64,000 nucleotides of DNA. Source: an uncultured Vibrio sp. (GTDB lineage Bacteria > Pseudomonadota > Gammaproteobacteria > Enterobacterales > Vibrionaceae). The stretch covers positions 682,001-746,000 of the forward strand of contig NZ_OY776223.1 in the NCBI RefSeq assembly GCF_963675395.1, given 5' to 3'. The notes under the pieces are model-generated. The model was not told where the DNA came from, searched no databases, and saw nothing but the letters and a program-made list of their open reading frames with translations. Position numbers and translations under genes: made by a program. Every line of letters begins with the position of its first letter. Position 1 is the first letter of the stretch. Positions 19,184 through 28,313 of the stretch are shown here, in pieces.

Positions 19184-19493
19184 AAGATATCCTGCCGTTT
19201 AGGTTACATATGCATACTTAGTATATGCTATCAAGGTACTGCACAGTTAAAAACTGTTAAATACATAATTTAACTAATTATTTTGAATGAGTCACAATGT
19301 CTGACTAATATAGGAATACAAAACTCTGGCATTCTTATACTTAATAAAGGGGTATAGTTCCGAGGTTGCAATTCATCGAATGATTTCATTTTTGCTTGTC
19401 AAGTGGACGCGCTACTATGAAAGAACTATATTCATTAGTTGGTGTGACGAAAAATAGGCAAGGAGTGTTTCTTTGTACGCAGGTTTTCAGGCA
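19184..19493. other. AT-rich island edge, no gene
   Basis: About 310 bases between the dptF remnant and the tRNA-Ser terminator. Strongly AT-rich, with scattered short inverted motifs (for example GCATACTTAGTATATGC near 19211). No credible gene is seen. The promoter of the dpt operon may lie here, reading through the remnant. No integrase gene or remnant is recognisable, although a tRNA-anchored island often carries one at this edge. Confidence 0.5.
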
Positions 19494-19520
19494 TAAAAAA
19501 AGACGCCCTAGGACGTCTTT
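19494..19520 (-). terminator. Rho-independent terminator of tRNA-Ser
   Basis: A 20-base hairpin AAGACGCCCTAGGACGTCTT (19500-19519), followed on the minus strand by a run of seven T, lies 12 bases beyond the tRNA CCA end. Confidence 0.8.
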
Positions 19521-19531
19521 CTTCAAGAATG

Positions 19532-19619
19532 TGGCGGTGAGTGAGAGATTCGAACTCTCGATACGTTGCCGTATACACACTTTCCAGGCGTGCTCCTTCA
19601 GCCACTCGGACAACTCACC
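19532..19619 (-). tRNA. tRNA-Ser (GGA)
   Basis: An 88-nt tRNA with encoded CCA (TGG at 19532-19534 on the plus strand). The acceptor arms GGTGAGT and ACTCACC pair. The anticodon stem CACGC/GTGTG encloses the loop CTGGAAA, giving anticodon GGA. The long variable arm (GTATACGGCAACGTAT) is typical of serine tRNA, and the T arm GAGAG/TTCGAAT/CTCTC is intact. The dnd island lies on its 3' side, the usual side for tRNA-targeted islands. Confidence 0.95.
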
Positions 19620-19659
19620 GAATCAAATTGTGGTTAGCATCATTGGCTAACGAGGCGCT

Positions 19660-19688
19660 AATTTAATGATTATGCGCCCTATGGTCAA
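19660..19688 (-). promoter_or_regulatory. Promoter of tRNA-Ser
   Basis: On the minus strand TTGACC (19683-19688) and TAAATT (19660-19665) are 17 bp apart, followed by a GC-rich discriminator (GCGCC) as in growth-controlled stable-RNA promoters. The tRNA begins about 40 bases further on. Confidence 0.6.
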
Positions 19689-19763
19689 GGCTAAACATGA
19701 AAAAAAGCGCCGTTTTTCTGTTGTTTGCTCACTAAGTAGCTAAATTGAACAAAACAGGCTCAA

Positions 19764-20213
19764 TTACGCCTCTTGGTAATAGCCAGGAACGCGGAACCAA
19801 CGGCGGCACATGTCTAAGAAATAACCGTAAAGTACACCCATCCCGCAAGATACAACAGCGTTACTTGCTACCGCTGTGATGATCTGATCGGTTGATGCAC
19901 CAACCGCTAGTAGAATACCCGCGTAAACTGGAGATTGGAAAAGCACATACGCGATAAGGTCAGACACGTTTTTCATAAATGAAGACGGTGAAACTCTATT
20001 ACCCTGACGCAATACCCAATCGCGGAAAAGACCATAAGGCCAAGCGATAGCAATGTTAACCGGAATAGATAACGTGCGTGATGCCAGAGACTGTTCGAAT
20101 GTCATTCCTGAAATCAAAATCTCGATAATCATCCCTGTGACAAAGCAAAAAACCACCATAGCAAAGGTATCCGCTGCGGCATTACGAATACAAAATGGTC
20201 CACGAGACTTCAT
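19764..20213 (-). CDS. alaE: L-alanine exporter AlaE
   Basis: 149 residues, the same length as E. coli AlaE, with four hydrophobic membrane segments and recognisable family stretches ([23 protein letters not shown]). It exports L-alanine (and D-alanine) across the inner membrane to prevent toxic build-up. It is a single-gene unit just outside the island, so it marks return to conserved backbone. No strong terminator follows; only a short weak A/T hairpin near 19705 is seen. Confidence 0.9.
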   Translation of the reverse strand: MKSRGPFCIRNAAADTFAMVVFCFVTGMIIEILISGMTFEQSLASRTLSIPVNIAIAWPYGLFRDWVLRQGNRVSPSSFMKNVSDLIAYVLFQSPVYAGILLAVGASTDQIITAVASNAVVSCGMGVLYGYFLDMCRRWFRVPGYYQEA

Positions 20214-20628
20214 TTAGCAACCTCTAAAATCAAACACTGCAATTAATAGAAAAATAAATACGATTAACTATACATTAGCCAACCATCCAGATTATGTCGC
20301 CATTAAATCACAACAATTGTAGTTTATGGTTCTATTTTTAAAATAAGGATGTAAATTTATAACCAAAATTTGCAAAGAAAGTAGTTTAATGCACCTATTT
20401 GGACAAAAACTGCACTTTTATGATCCAAAATGGCGTAAAAAACCAAAAACTCTCGGCATTTAAGGGAGTTAGAAGTGGATAAAAGGTAGTTTTGTAGAAC
20501 AAAATCTGGCACCAGCAGCAAAAAATAATTCGCTTATGCTACCTGTAGGGGACAATTCAGAGCTTCCCAAAATTTGAGTTAGTCAGTCGATAAACAACAA
20601 TGACCAACGTGCAGGAAAGTTAAGTACG
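20214..20628. other. Intergenic stretch, no gene seen
   Basis: 415 AT-rich bases between alaE and the sensor kinase gene (both minus strand). It must hold the alaE promoter and the end of the kinase transcript. I found no open frame with SD, no hairpin with T tract, and no recognisable small RNA. Confidence 0.4.
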
Positions 20629-23055
20629 TTAGGGCGTGGCAAGCATGACAGTCAGCGCATCGATATCCGCAGGCTCAGGGGCCACCTGACGTTTCAAATT
20701 ACTTTCTATACGTGCAGTGATTTGTGCAAGCTCTTCATTAGAATGCGGCGTAATGTGCTTAATGATGGCAGAAAATACGTCCAGAGCTTGATGAAGGTTG
20801 CCGTTATCAAGAGAAATATAGAAGTTAAGTAGCAACGTGTCCGTGTTGACATGATGAGGATAATTAGCCTTTTGGCTTTTCGGATCTTGATACTGATAGA
20901 GTAAGTCTGCATGGCGGTATAGCGCGTCTTCGAGTTCCGATACGACCACTGGCTTAGCAATGATATGGTTCACCCCGGCTTCCGTCATCAGTTCTTGCGT
21001 CTCTTTAAAGACATCTGCGGTACAGCCAAAGATGAGAACTGAATTTGTTTGTGAATCCATTGCTCTGATGGCAGATACCGCACCAATACCATCTAATACA
21101 GGCATATGGTTGTCCATCATTATTAAGTCAAACTGCTGTTTTCTCACTTGCTCTACAGCTAACTGACCATTTTCAACTCTTGTACATTCAAACCCCTTGG
21201 CTCGTAAAAACGTTTCCATGATCATGGCATTAGTGGTGTTATCTTCTGCGATTAAAACCTGTAAACCAGTGCAGTCTAGGTTGTGTTTAAGAGCCGATCC
21301 CGTTTTGTCTGGCTCGCAGGGCGTCAACTCAAGCTCTACGATGAACGTGGTACCAACGTTTTCTCTACTTTCAACCAAAATACGACCGCCCATGTGTTCA
21401 GCGATCTCTTTCACAATCGCCAATCCTAGCCCTGTCCCGCCAAAACGTCGGGTTGTTGAAGATTCTGCTTGCTCAAATGGGCGGAAGATCCGTTTTTGAG
21501 CCTCTTTCGGAATCCCAATGCCGGTATCTTTAACCGCAATACTCAGTTTGGTTGTACTTTGAGTAACATGCTCGCTTAGTCTGACCTCAACTTCACCCTG
21601 GTCGGTAAACTTGATCGCATTGTTTAGCAAGTTGAATAAGATTTGGCGTAATCTCGCTTTGTCATTGTTGTACCAACGCCCGGATGGTATCTGTGAAACG
21701 ACACGTAGCTGTAAGCCCTTCTCTTCACACAAGGTGTGATACACACTTTTGATACTGCCGATGACCGATTCAACCGGAAATGGTGAATTAGAAAACTCAA
21801 CATGACCCTGCTCGATTTTTGAGTAATCCAAAATCTCGTTAAGCAGTGTCATCATGTGATCGCCTGATTCATATAGTGTACTTAACTGCTTTCTTTGCTC
21901 ATCGGTTAATGTTGTTTTCAGCAATATTTGTGCGCAACCCAAAACCCCGTTCATTGGTGTACGAATTTCATGAGACAAGGTCGCCAAAAAGGCTGTTTTT
22001 GCATTGGTTGACGCCTGAGCTTTTACTTTTTCATGTTCCAGATAAATGGTCTTTTCATTGAATTTGTTAATTAGGTGCCCTATTTCATCGTCACTATTGT
22101 AATCAATGTCGATAATCCCACCCGTTTTTGAATCGTCTATCTTCGCCGCGATTCTAACGATTGGTTCGACAATATAACGATTAAGCAAGTAATAACCGAC
22201 CAATACACACAGAAGCAAAAACGGGATGATACCGCTCTCGACACTCATTACCTGAGAAAAAACCTGATCGGCAACGCGCTCTTTCGCATTCACCACTTCC
22301 ATTCGCCAGTTGAACTCACCGAAGTGAAGCTCACTAATATGCACCCCATCTCGCAACTGAAAATTGTGTTCGATAATCGCGTTAGATTCGGCATCGCGAA
22401 TGATAACGCCGAGCGAATATTGATTGGTGTGCTCTCGAATAAACTGTAACAAAGCCTCTAGAGCAAGGTCCACCGTTGCTACTCCGGCGAATTCACCGTC
22501 TCTATAATAAGGGGCGGAAGCAGTGATCATTTGAACATGAGTAAAAGTATCAATGTAAACCGAAGACCAAAGAATAGAACCTGATGGAGCATTAGCGGCA
22601 ACGACGTACCAGGCTTCCTTATCGTATCCTTCCGATTCAGGGTTATTATACGAATGAATTTGGTCAATACTGCCTTCCTGATTCTTGTTGAAAAATAGGC
22701 TGGTATACTTCCTTTGGTTGGCATGTTGTTCAGGCTTTGGCCACAGACCACCACTGACAATCATGTCACCACTCAAACGTAATATCTGAGGAATAATAGT
22801 ACTGAAAGCGTCGGTTTTATTTGGGCTTTGAGCCAGGCCGACTAGGCTGCTAAGGACACTGGTTGACGCAAGTAGTGGTTCTTTAATTTGGGAAGCTAAA
22901 AGTTGCGTTCGTAAATTAAGGTTTTGTTCTAGTTTTTTACGCACAGGCGGCTCAAGCACCAAGTACACCACCGAGCCAACCGTAGCAATAAAAAAACACA
23001 GGTATAGCGTCAGTGCAAAGATACTTTTTCTTCTTAGTGATGAGCGAATTTCCAT
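20629..23055 (-). CDS. Hybrid sensor histidine kinase/response regulator
   Basis: 808 residues from the ATG at 23055 (a TTG 12 nt upstream is less likely). A first membrane helix (about 14-36), a periplasmic sensing region with Cache-like character, and a second helix near 275-295 are followed by a HAMP-like linker. The HisKA box SHEIRTP has His362. The ATPase domain shows NLLNNAIKF, DTGIGIP and GGTGLGLAI. A C-terminal receiver domain carries the phospho-acceptor Asp648 in MMDNHMPVLDG. A short helical tail may be a phosphotransfer remnant, but no Hpt histidine motif is clear. It is a lone gene, so partner and signal are unknown. Confidence 0.9.
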   Translation of the reverse strand: MEIRSSLRRKSIFALTLYLCFFIATVGSVVYLVLEPPVRKKLEQNLNLRTQLLASQIKEPLLASTSVLSSLVGLAQSPNKTDAFSTIIPQILRLSGDMIVSGGLWPKPEQHANQRKYTSLFFNKNQEGSIDQIHSYNNPESEGYDKEAWYVVAANAPSGSILWSSVYIDTFTHVQMITASAPYYRDGEFAGVATVDLALEALLQFIREHTNQYSLGVIIRDAESNAIIEHNFQLRDGVHISELHFGEFNWRMEVVNAKERVADQVFSQVMSVESGIIPFLLLCVLVGYYLLNRYIVEPIVRIAAKIDDSKTGGIIDIDYNSDDEIGHLINKFNEKTIYLEHEKVKAQASTNAKTAFLATLSHEIRTPMNGVLGCAQILLKTTLTDEQRKQLSTLYESGDHMMTLLNEILDYSKIEQGHVEFSNSPFPVESVIGSIKSVYHTLCEEKGLQLRVVSQIPSGRWYNNDKARLRQILFNLLNNAIKFTDQGEVEVRLSEHVTQSTTKLSIAVKDTGIGIPKEAQKRIFRPFEQAESSTTRRFGGTGLGLAIVKEIAEHMGGRILVESRENVGTTFIVELELTPCEPDKTGSALKHNLDCTGLQVLIAEDNTTNAMIMETFLRAKGFECTRVENGQLAVEQVRKQQFDLIMMDNHMPVLDGIGAVSAIRAMDSQTNSVLIFGCTADVFKETQELMTEAGVNHIIAKPVVVSELEDALYRHADLLYQYQDPKSQKANYPHHVNTDTLLLNFYISLDNGNLHQALDVFSAIIKHITPHSNEELAQITARIESNLKRQVAPEPADIDALTVMLATP

Positions 23056-23107
23056 AGGTCGAAACAAATAATCCCTGATATCGATTTATCATTCATTGAT
23101 TGGTAAG

Positions 23108-23719
23108 ATGGCCGCAACCAACCAGCCCATGAACAAATGGTATTCTATTTTGAAACTACAAGACATTCTTTCTCTTCCAGAACTTGATGGAAAACTACTC
23201 AACCTAGCAAAAACTCAAGGCTTTGTAACAGCAATGGCATCTGCACCAAATGTGTTGATGCCGCAAGAGTGGCTACCATTCTTGTGGGGTGGCGAAGAGG
23301 CAGCGCCTTTTAGTGATGGCGAACAGTTAGAACTGTACATTGATGAAATTGTACAAATGTGGAATGAAACTCGCCCTGCACTGCTGGACGGAACCTGGGG
23401 TTGGCCAGAAGGCTGTGCGCTGGATGAACAAGACATCGTAACCACCACCACTCGCGACTTCTGCGAAGGTGTATTACAAGGCTGGCAGTTAGCTCGTGAC
23501 GACTGGGAAACACTGATGCCAGAAGACAGTGAAGACAACGCGCTACTTGGTGGTGTGTTGCTTTCTTTAACTATGCTTTACGATCCAGAAACCACCATTG
23601 AAACGCTGGCAGAACAAGGCATGGAAGGGCTTGAACAATTTGAAGAGATCTTCAATGCAATGCCTGTGATGCTTTGTGGCCTGACTCAGCGAGGTGTGAC
23701 GCTCGCTGAAGAGCAATAA
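23108..23719 (+). CDS. YecA/UPF0149 family protein
   Basis: About 203 residues, acidic and helical, with the family-like stretches FCEGVLQGWQLARDDW and LLGGVLLSLTMLYDPE. Members of the UPF0149 (YgfB/YecA) group are cytoplasmic proteins of poorly known function; this one lacks the C-terminal SEC-C zinc motif of some relatives. The start is uncertain: TTG 23096, ATG 23108 and ATG 23129 are all in frame and none has a strong SD. It is divergent from the sensor kinase and is followed by a clear terminator, so it is its own unit. Confidence 0.75.
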   Translation: MAATNQPMNKWYSILKLQDILSLPELDGKLLNLAKTQGFVTAMASAPNVLMPQEWLPFLWGGEEAAPFSDGEQLELYIDEIVQMWNETRPALLDGTWGWPEGCALDEQDIVTTTTRDFCEGVLQGWQLARDDWETLMPEDSEDNALLGGVLLSLTMLYDPETTIETLAEQGMEGLEQFEEIFNAMPVMLCGLTQRGVTLAEEQ

Positions 23720-23733
23720 TCCATCCTCATTAA

Positions 23734-23757
23734 GCCGCTGCCCATCAGCGGCTTTTT
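23734..23757 (+). terminator. Rho-independent terminator
   Basis: GCCGCTG-CCCAT-CAGCGGC followed by TTTTT, 15 bp after the UPF0149 stop. Confidence 0.9.
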
Positions 23758-23922
23758 GTATTTCGCTTACCCTACTCTCGAAAAAACATTCACCGCATCG
23801 ACATTTACTTAGGTAAATAATTCATCCCGATCGTACATGTCACTATTTTGTAAAAACAATATTACAATCCCTTAATTTCTTTGTTAGTATCTGCGCCCAA
23901 TTTTGGTTAATTGAATGTTGTG

Positions 23923-24375
23923 ATGCAGATAACGACAAATCGGCAAATAAAACAGAAAGTAATGGCGGTCTACGTCATTGCTGCTTTGCTGTTTCAGATA
24001 TATTTGCTGGCGACAATGGCTCTCAACCCATCACAAGTTCATAACAAGAACTGGCTCTCTGAAGCTCAGGGAGAAAAGATCCTACTCTGTACTGCAGAAG
24101 GCTTTAAGTGGGTAGACATAAAAGATCTGATTGAAGATAACACCATTAGTTCCCCTTCAAATACAGACGTTCATGACCCTCTTAAGTTCAGCTGTCCGCT
24201 ATTAGACGTATGCCAGTTTTCAATCTCAGTGCTTGCGATGGTTATTGCTGCGATTGCTCTGTGGCTATGCCGAACAACAGCGTCCTTTGTCGACTACTCG
24301 CATATCCATTGCCAGCGCAAAATCTACTTATCATTAGCGCCTAAGCAATCACCACCAAAGGCTTTCCTTGCCTAG
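23923..24375 (+). CDS. DUF2946-like membrane protein, copper module
   Basis: 150 residues from the ATG at 23923. A hydrophobic helix near 14-34 is followed by a periplasmic loop with ILLCTAEGFKWVD and CPLLDVC, then a second helix near 100-120. The loop motif and two-helix layout are like DUF2946 proteins, which occur with copper-handling genes, and the paired cysteines could bind metal. It precedes the MbnP/MbnH pair by 134 bp on the same strand. The start is uncertain (TTG 23911 also in frame). Function is inferred from neighbourhood. Confidence 0.55.
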   Translation: MQITTNRQIKQKVMAVYVIAALLFQIYLLATMALNPSQVHNKNWLSEAQGEKILLCTAEGFKWVDIKDLIEDNTISSPSNTDVHDPLKFSCPLLDVCQFSISVLAMVIAAIALWLCRTTASFVDYSHIHCQRKIYLSLAPKQSPPKAFLA

Positions 24376-24509
24376 TCCGGCTCTCATGCCGCGCACCTAA
24401 TTTATCCCAAACATTTAACGATACCCGCCTTTGTCACAAAGTCGCGGGAGGCATTGGTACGTCTGAATAACCATCGACGTCCAAGGAAAATTATTAGAAA
24501 GGAAAGTCC

Positions 24510-25406
24510 ATGTTCAACAAAGCACAAACTCCAAAAGCACTCATTACTGCACTTAGCTTTGGCTTACTCAGCGCATGTAACGGCGGTTCTGATTCAAGTT
24601 CGGCCGCAAAAACCGAGCCTGCTATTCAAAATGTTACCCTCGAATTTGCCGCTCGTGTTGGTCAGCAAGATATTCAGTGTCAGCTAATGGACTCTGCGAT
24701 CGCTGGAGTGACCAATGTTCACCCGGAATTTAAAGATGTACGTATGTATATCTCTGAAATAGAGCTGCTTGATGAAAACGGTACCACCACCCCACTTGAG
24801 CTTATCCAAGATGGCAAGTGGCAATACCAAAATGTCGCGCTATTGGATTTTGAGACCGGTACTGATAGCTGCGCGAACGGTAACGAAGCGCTAAACCATC
24901 AAATTACAGGGCAAGTACCACAAGGCAACTACACGGGTATTCGCTTTACGCTCGGTGTGCCTGCTGAGTTAAACCACGTTGGCATTGATGGAGATGACGC
25001 AATCTCTCCACTTGATGTGATGGGGATGAACTGGAGCTGGCAAAATGGACATAAACACCTGCGTATGGATGTAGACGGCTGGAATATCCACTTGGGAACA
25101 ACGGGTTGTGAAGTGATTGACGCTGAAGCCGAAACCGTTGATTGCGATTCATCTCGCCCGAATCGCCCTAGCTACCAGTTCGATGATTTCACCCCTTCCA
25201 CCAACGTTATTGTGTTTGATTACCAACGTCTTGTGGCGAACAGTGATATCACATTTAACACTGCTGACACTCCGCTGGGCTGTATGTCATCCAGTGTTGA
25301 TCCAGAATGCCAAGGCGTGTTCGACAACCTCGGCCTTGATTTAGAAACGGGTAAATGTACCGCGGGTAATTGCAGTAGTTCTCAATCCTGGGTAACGGTG
25401 GAGTAA
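24510..25406 (+). CDS. MbnP-family copper-associated lipoprotein
   Basis: 298 residues starting after a strong SD (AAGGAAAG). A lipobox (LLSAC, Cys near 22) predicts a lipoprotein in the periplasm or outer membrane. Cysteines recur in pairs along the chain, ending in a cluster (LGCMSSS, PECQG, GKCTAGNC) that fits the 'metallo-mystery pair four-Cys motif' family. The tract MNWSWQNGHKHLRMD carries the conserved Trp/His region; in studied MbnP proteins a tryptophan is oxidised to kynurenine by the partner MbnH and helps bind copper. The MbnH gene begins 6 bp downstream, which supports the assignment. Confidence 0.85.
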   Translation: MFNKAQTPKALITALSFGLLSACNGGSDSSSAAKTEPAIQNVTLEFAARVGQQDIQCQLMDSAIAGVTNVHPEFKDVRMYISEIELLDENGTTTPLELIQDGKWQYQNVALLDFETGTDSCANGNEALNHQITGQVPQGNYTGIRFTLGVPAELNHVGIDGDDAISPLDVMGMNWSWQNGHKHLRMDVDGWNIHLGTTGCEVIDAEAETVDCDSSRPNRPSYQFDDFTPSTNVIVFDYQRLVANSDITFNTADTPLGCMSSSVDPECQGVFDNLGLDLETGKCTAGNCSSSQSWVTVE

Positions 25407-25411
25407 GCCCT

Positions 25412-26575
25412 ATGTCAGCAAACCATAAGTTCGGTTTGCTGGCATCGCTCACGATATTTGCGATCGTAGGCTGTGACAGCGAATCGAGTTACAACGCCAC
25501 ACCATCAGACTCGGTGAATGAGTTTGGTTTTGACTTTCAAACGGGCTCTCTTCCTCAACCTAAAGAACCAGCGGATAACCCGGCAACTGAAGAAAAGTTT
25601 CAACTTGGCAGGCATCTGTTTTATGACACCAAGCTTTCTGGTAACCAGACAATGTCATGCGAGTCCTGCCACCAGCAAGCCCTAGCGTTTTCCGATGGGG
25701 TAAAACTACCAACTGGTTCAACAGGTGAACTGCTGCATAGAAACTCTCAAACATTAACCAACGTTGCCTATAACGCGTCTTACACTTGGGCGAACCCAAT
25801 CTTAAAAGAGATTGAACAGCAGTTAGTTATCCCACTATTTGGAGAGTTTCCTGTTGAACTGGGCATTCACGACTCAAATCGAACTGAGATTCTGCAACGC
25901 TTTGCTAATGATGTCAGGTATCAAAATCTATTTAATGCCGCATTTCCCGATCAGCAGGATACCGTCACCTTCCCTAACATTATCAAAGCACTCGGTGTGT
26001 TTACTCGCGCATTAATTTCGAAAGACTCTGATTTTGATCGCGGTACGATGAGCAGCTCCGCTATGCGTGGGCAAGACCTCTTCAACAGTGAAAAAACAGA
26101 ATGTTTCCATTGCCACAGCGGGTTTAATTTTAGCGACTCAACGCTGCACGATGACTCTGTATTTGTCTCACGGCCATTCTTCAATACGGGTTTATATAAC
26201 ATTGACTCAGAAGGAAGTTATCCCATTGAGGACAATGGCCTGTTCACTGTAACGCAAGATCCAAAAGACAAAGGTAAGTTCCGTCCGCCAACGTTGCGCA
26301 ATGTCGCCTATACCGCGCCATATATGCACGATGGAAGCATCGAGACCCTCGGTGAAGTATTGGATTTCTACGCTAATGGAGGGAGAAACATCACCTCAGG
26401 CGAGAATCAAGGAGACGGGCGTAATAACCCCAATAAAAGTGAATTTGTTAAAGGCTTCACGTTAAGTCGAGAGGAAAAAGAAGACATGCTGGCGTTTTTA
26501 AATGCGTTAAGCGATGAGGAGTTCATCTCCAATCCCCGCTATGGCAACCCATTTATTGAGGAGGAGGCGCAATGA
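25412..26575 (+). CDS. MbnH-family di-heme enzyme
   Basis: 387 residues with an N-terminal lipobox (AIVGC) and two c-type heme sites, CESCH (83-87) and CFHCH (231-235). The fold is of the bacterial di-heme cytochrome c peroxidase/MauG type, and MAPs such as YMHDGS supply likely axial or active-site residues. MbnH enzymes oxidise a tryptophan in MbnP through a high-valent di-heme state. The pair occurs in many proteobacteria outside methanobactin loci, as here. SD GGAG is 8 nt upstream; the stop overlaps the next ATG (ATGA). Confidence 0.88.
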   Translation: MSANHKFGLLASLTIFAIVGCDSESSYNATPSDSVNEFGFDFQTGSLPQPKEPADNPATEEKFQLGRHLFYDTKLSGNQTMSCESCHQQALAFSDGVKLPTGSTGELLHRNSQTLTNVAYNASYTWANPILKEIEQQLVIPLFGEFPVELGIHDSNRTEILQRFANDVRYQNLFNAAFPDQQDTVTFPNIIKALGVFTRALISKDSDFDRGTMSSSAMRGQDLFNSEKTECFHCHSGFNFSDSTLHDDSVFVSRPFFNTGLYNIDSEGSYPIEDNGLFTVTQDPKDKGKFRPPTLRNVAYTAPYMHDGSIETLGEVLDFYANGGRNITSGENQGDGRNNPNKSEFVKGFTLSREEKEDMLAFLNALSDEEFISNPRYGNPFIEEEAQ

Positions 26576-27729
26576 TTCGTTCACGCATTTTGCTCGCTTT
26601 GCTGTTTATCGTAAATCCTCTAAGCGCAAAACCGAACGCGGAAAAGGGCTTACTAGACAAAGTAAATCTCCAGACCAATATCTTTGCTCAGTTTGGTTAC
26701 TACCAAACGGACAGAGAATCCGCCTACTCAATTCCCGGCGTGATAACGGACTACAGTGCTTTTCACTATGAAGAAGGCTTACAGTTTATGCATGGTGAAC
26801 TCGGCTTTTTAGCTAGCCTAGATAACATTGTGGCGACAAAGCTGGTGGTAGGCAGTCATCACGGTGAATCTATCGAGTTAGAAGAACTGTGGCTTCAGCC
26901 TTACCTGCATCAGGATTGGACGCTACGAGTCGGTCGTCAACTCAGTCAAATTGGTCTGTATAATAGTACGCATGAGCATGATTGGCGCTTTTTAGATACA
27001 TCATTGACACAGCAAGCCTTTCTGGGTAGCCAATATACCGACGACAGTGTGCAGATATCTTATGCGCAGAACAACTATGATCTCACCTTTTGGGTTGGGC
27101 GGGGCAATAACTTCCCAGCACAATTTGATCAAAGTTCCGCTTCACCTTCGGCTTATGGCCTTCATTTTCAATGGTTCCAGCTTCGTAGCGATTACCAACT
27201 GAAAATCGTATCTAGTGCCGCCTACTTTGAAGCAATGCAGAGAAGCCAACAAGATACTGACGGTCACTCACACTCTCTTCTGGCATCTGACGCGCTTATT
27301 TTTGATGGTGATACCACATTGGTCACTATTAGTGGCGACTTAGAGTGGAATGACTTTAATTGGGAGCTTGAGTGGATGGGGCAATCTGTTGATTCCACTC
27401 TAATGGATTCGCAACAAATCAAAACGGAACTCGATGCATTTCAGCATGGTATTACCACGCAATTGAGTTGGCAGCACAACAACCTGGAGCTCGGCGCTCG
27501 CTACGACTGGCTTCTAACCGATAACGATGTCACTAATACAAGTGAGGAGTTCGAAGCAGCGTTAAATGCATTAGGTCATACTCCTCAGCGCTTCAGTGTT
27601 ATCGCAAACTGGCGATTTGCGCCTTATCAAATACTGCGTCTACAAGGTAACTACGAATCGATTTTACAAACCGAACAAGCCGCATTTTGGCTTGTTTATC
27701 AAGGCGGCCTGACATGGTCAACTCAATAA
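26572..27729 (+). CDS. Porin-like outer-membrane protein of the copper module
   Basis: 385 residues with a signal peptide (MIRSRILLALLFIVNPLSA) and alternating, aromatic-rich strands that suggest an outer-membrane beta barrel. Segments such as TLRVGRQLSQIGLYN resemble porins that read their own 'VGRQ' strand. It is translationally coupled to MbnH (4-nt overlap, GAGGAGG SD), so it likely serves the same pathway, perhaps as the passage for copper or its carrier. No specific family is recognised. Confidence 0.6.
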   Translation: MIRSRILLALLFIVNPLSAKPNAEKGLLDKVNLQTNIFAQFGYYQTDRESAYSIPGVITDYSAFHYEEGLQFMHGELGFLASLDNIVATKLVVGSHHGESIELEELWLQPYLHQDWTLRVGRQLSQIGLYNSTHEHDWRFLDTSLTQQAFLGSQYTDDSVQISYAQNNYDLTFWVGRGNNFPAQFDQSSASPSAYGLHFQWFQLRSDYQLKIVSSAAYFEAMQRSQQDTDGHSHSLLASDALIFDGDTTLVTISGDLEWNDFNWELEWMGQSVDSTLMDSQQIKTELDAFQHGITTQLSWQHNNLELGARYDWLLTDNDVTNTSEEFEAALNALGHTPQRFSVIANWRFAPYQILRLQGNYESILQTEQAAFWLVYQGGLTWSTQ

Positions 27730-27766
27730 ATAACCTCGGTTTGGGTTAAATACAAAAGAGACAGTT

Positions 27767-28228
27767 ATGAAAAAGTATCTCACCTATATCACGCTGTGTA
27801 TCGCAGCACTGGTCACTAGCCTAGCCAGTGCTCATGAATACACCACAAACAGCATTCAGATTGACCACCCATGGAGTCGAGAAGCACCGCCCAATGCAAC
27901 GGTTATCGCGGGTTTCTTTCAGTTAAAAAACCTGTCAACCAAAGACGATTTTTTGATTAGCGCAACAACACCGATTGCCGAGCGAGTGGAAATTCATCAG
28001 CATGAAATGAGTGATGGCGTGATGAAAATGAAGAAAATCGATAATGTCAGGATAAGTTCAATGAAAAGTGTCATGTTTGAACCGGGCGGCTATCACTTGA
28101 TGATTTTCAATCCCGAGCCATCATTCAGACAGGGCGAGCGCTTTCCGATGACGCTTGAATTTAGAAACGCAGGAAAAGTAGCAATAGAACTCGCTGTCGA
28201 AGCGAATACCTACCTTCACTCACACTAA
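27767..28228 (+). CDS. PCu(A)C periplasmic copper chaperone
   Basis: 153 residues with a signal peptide ending SLASA. The Cu(I) motif H-x10-M-x21-H-x-M is perfect: His77, Met88, His110 and Met112. PCu(A)C proteins carry Cu(I) in the periplasm, often toward the CuA or CuB site of cytochrome oxidase. Here it closes the copper module 37 bp after the porin-like gene, with SD AAGAGAC. The four genes together suggest copper capture at the cell surface and delivery in the periplasm; that flow is inference. Confidence 0.9.
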   Translation: MKKYLTYITLCIAALVTSLASAHEYTTNSIQIDHPWSREAPPNATVIAGFFQLKNLSTKDDFLISATTPIAERVEIHQHEMSDGVMKMKKIDNVRISSMKSVMFEPGGYHLMIFNPEPSFRQGERFPMTLEFRNAGKVAIELAVEANTYLHSH

Positions 28229-28262
28229 TAAAAAAGGAGCCCCTACGTTGGGAAGGCTCCTT
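28229..28262 (-). terminator. Terminator between copper module and ygiC operon
   Basis: AAGGAGCC (28234-28241) and GGCTCCTT (28255-28262) form a hairpin. On the minus strand it is followed by a T tract (28229-28235) and ends the ygiC operon. On the plus strand the tail TTATATT is poorer, but may also serve the copper module. Confidence 0.8.
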
Positions 28263-28313
28263 ATATTCCACTTCGCAAATCCGCCTATCCCCATCCGGAT
28301 AAAAAGTTCGGCG

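Noticed and set aside
19386..19650. Frames on both strands running through tRNA-Ser
   Set aside because: They include the whole tRNA and its terminator. The short peptide MKELYSLVGVTKNRQG recalled transposase starts, but it is too short to support.
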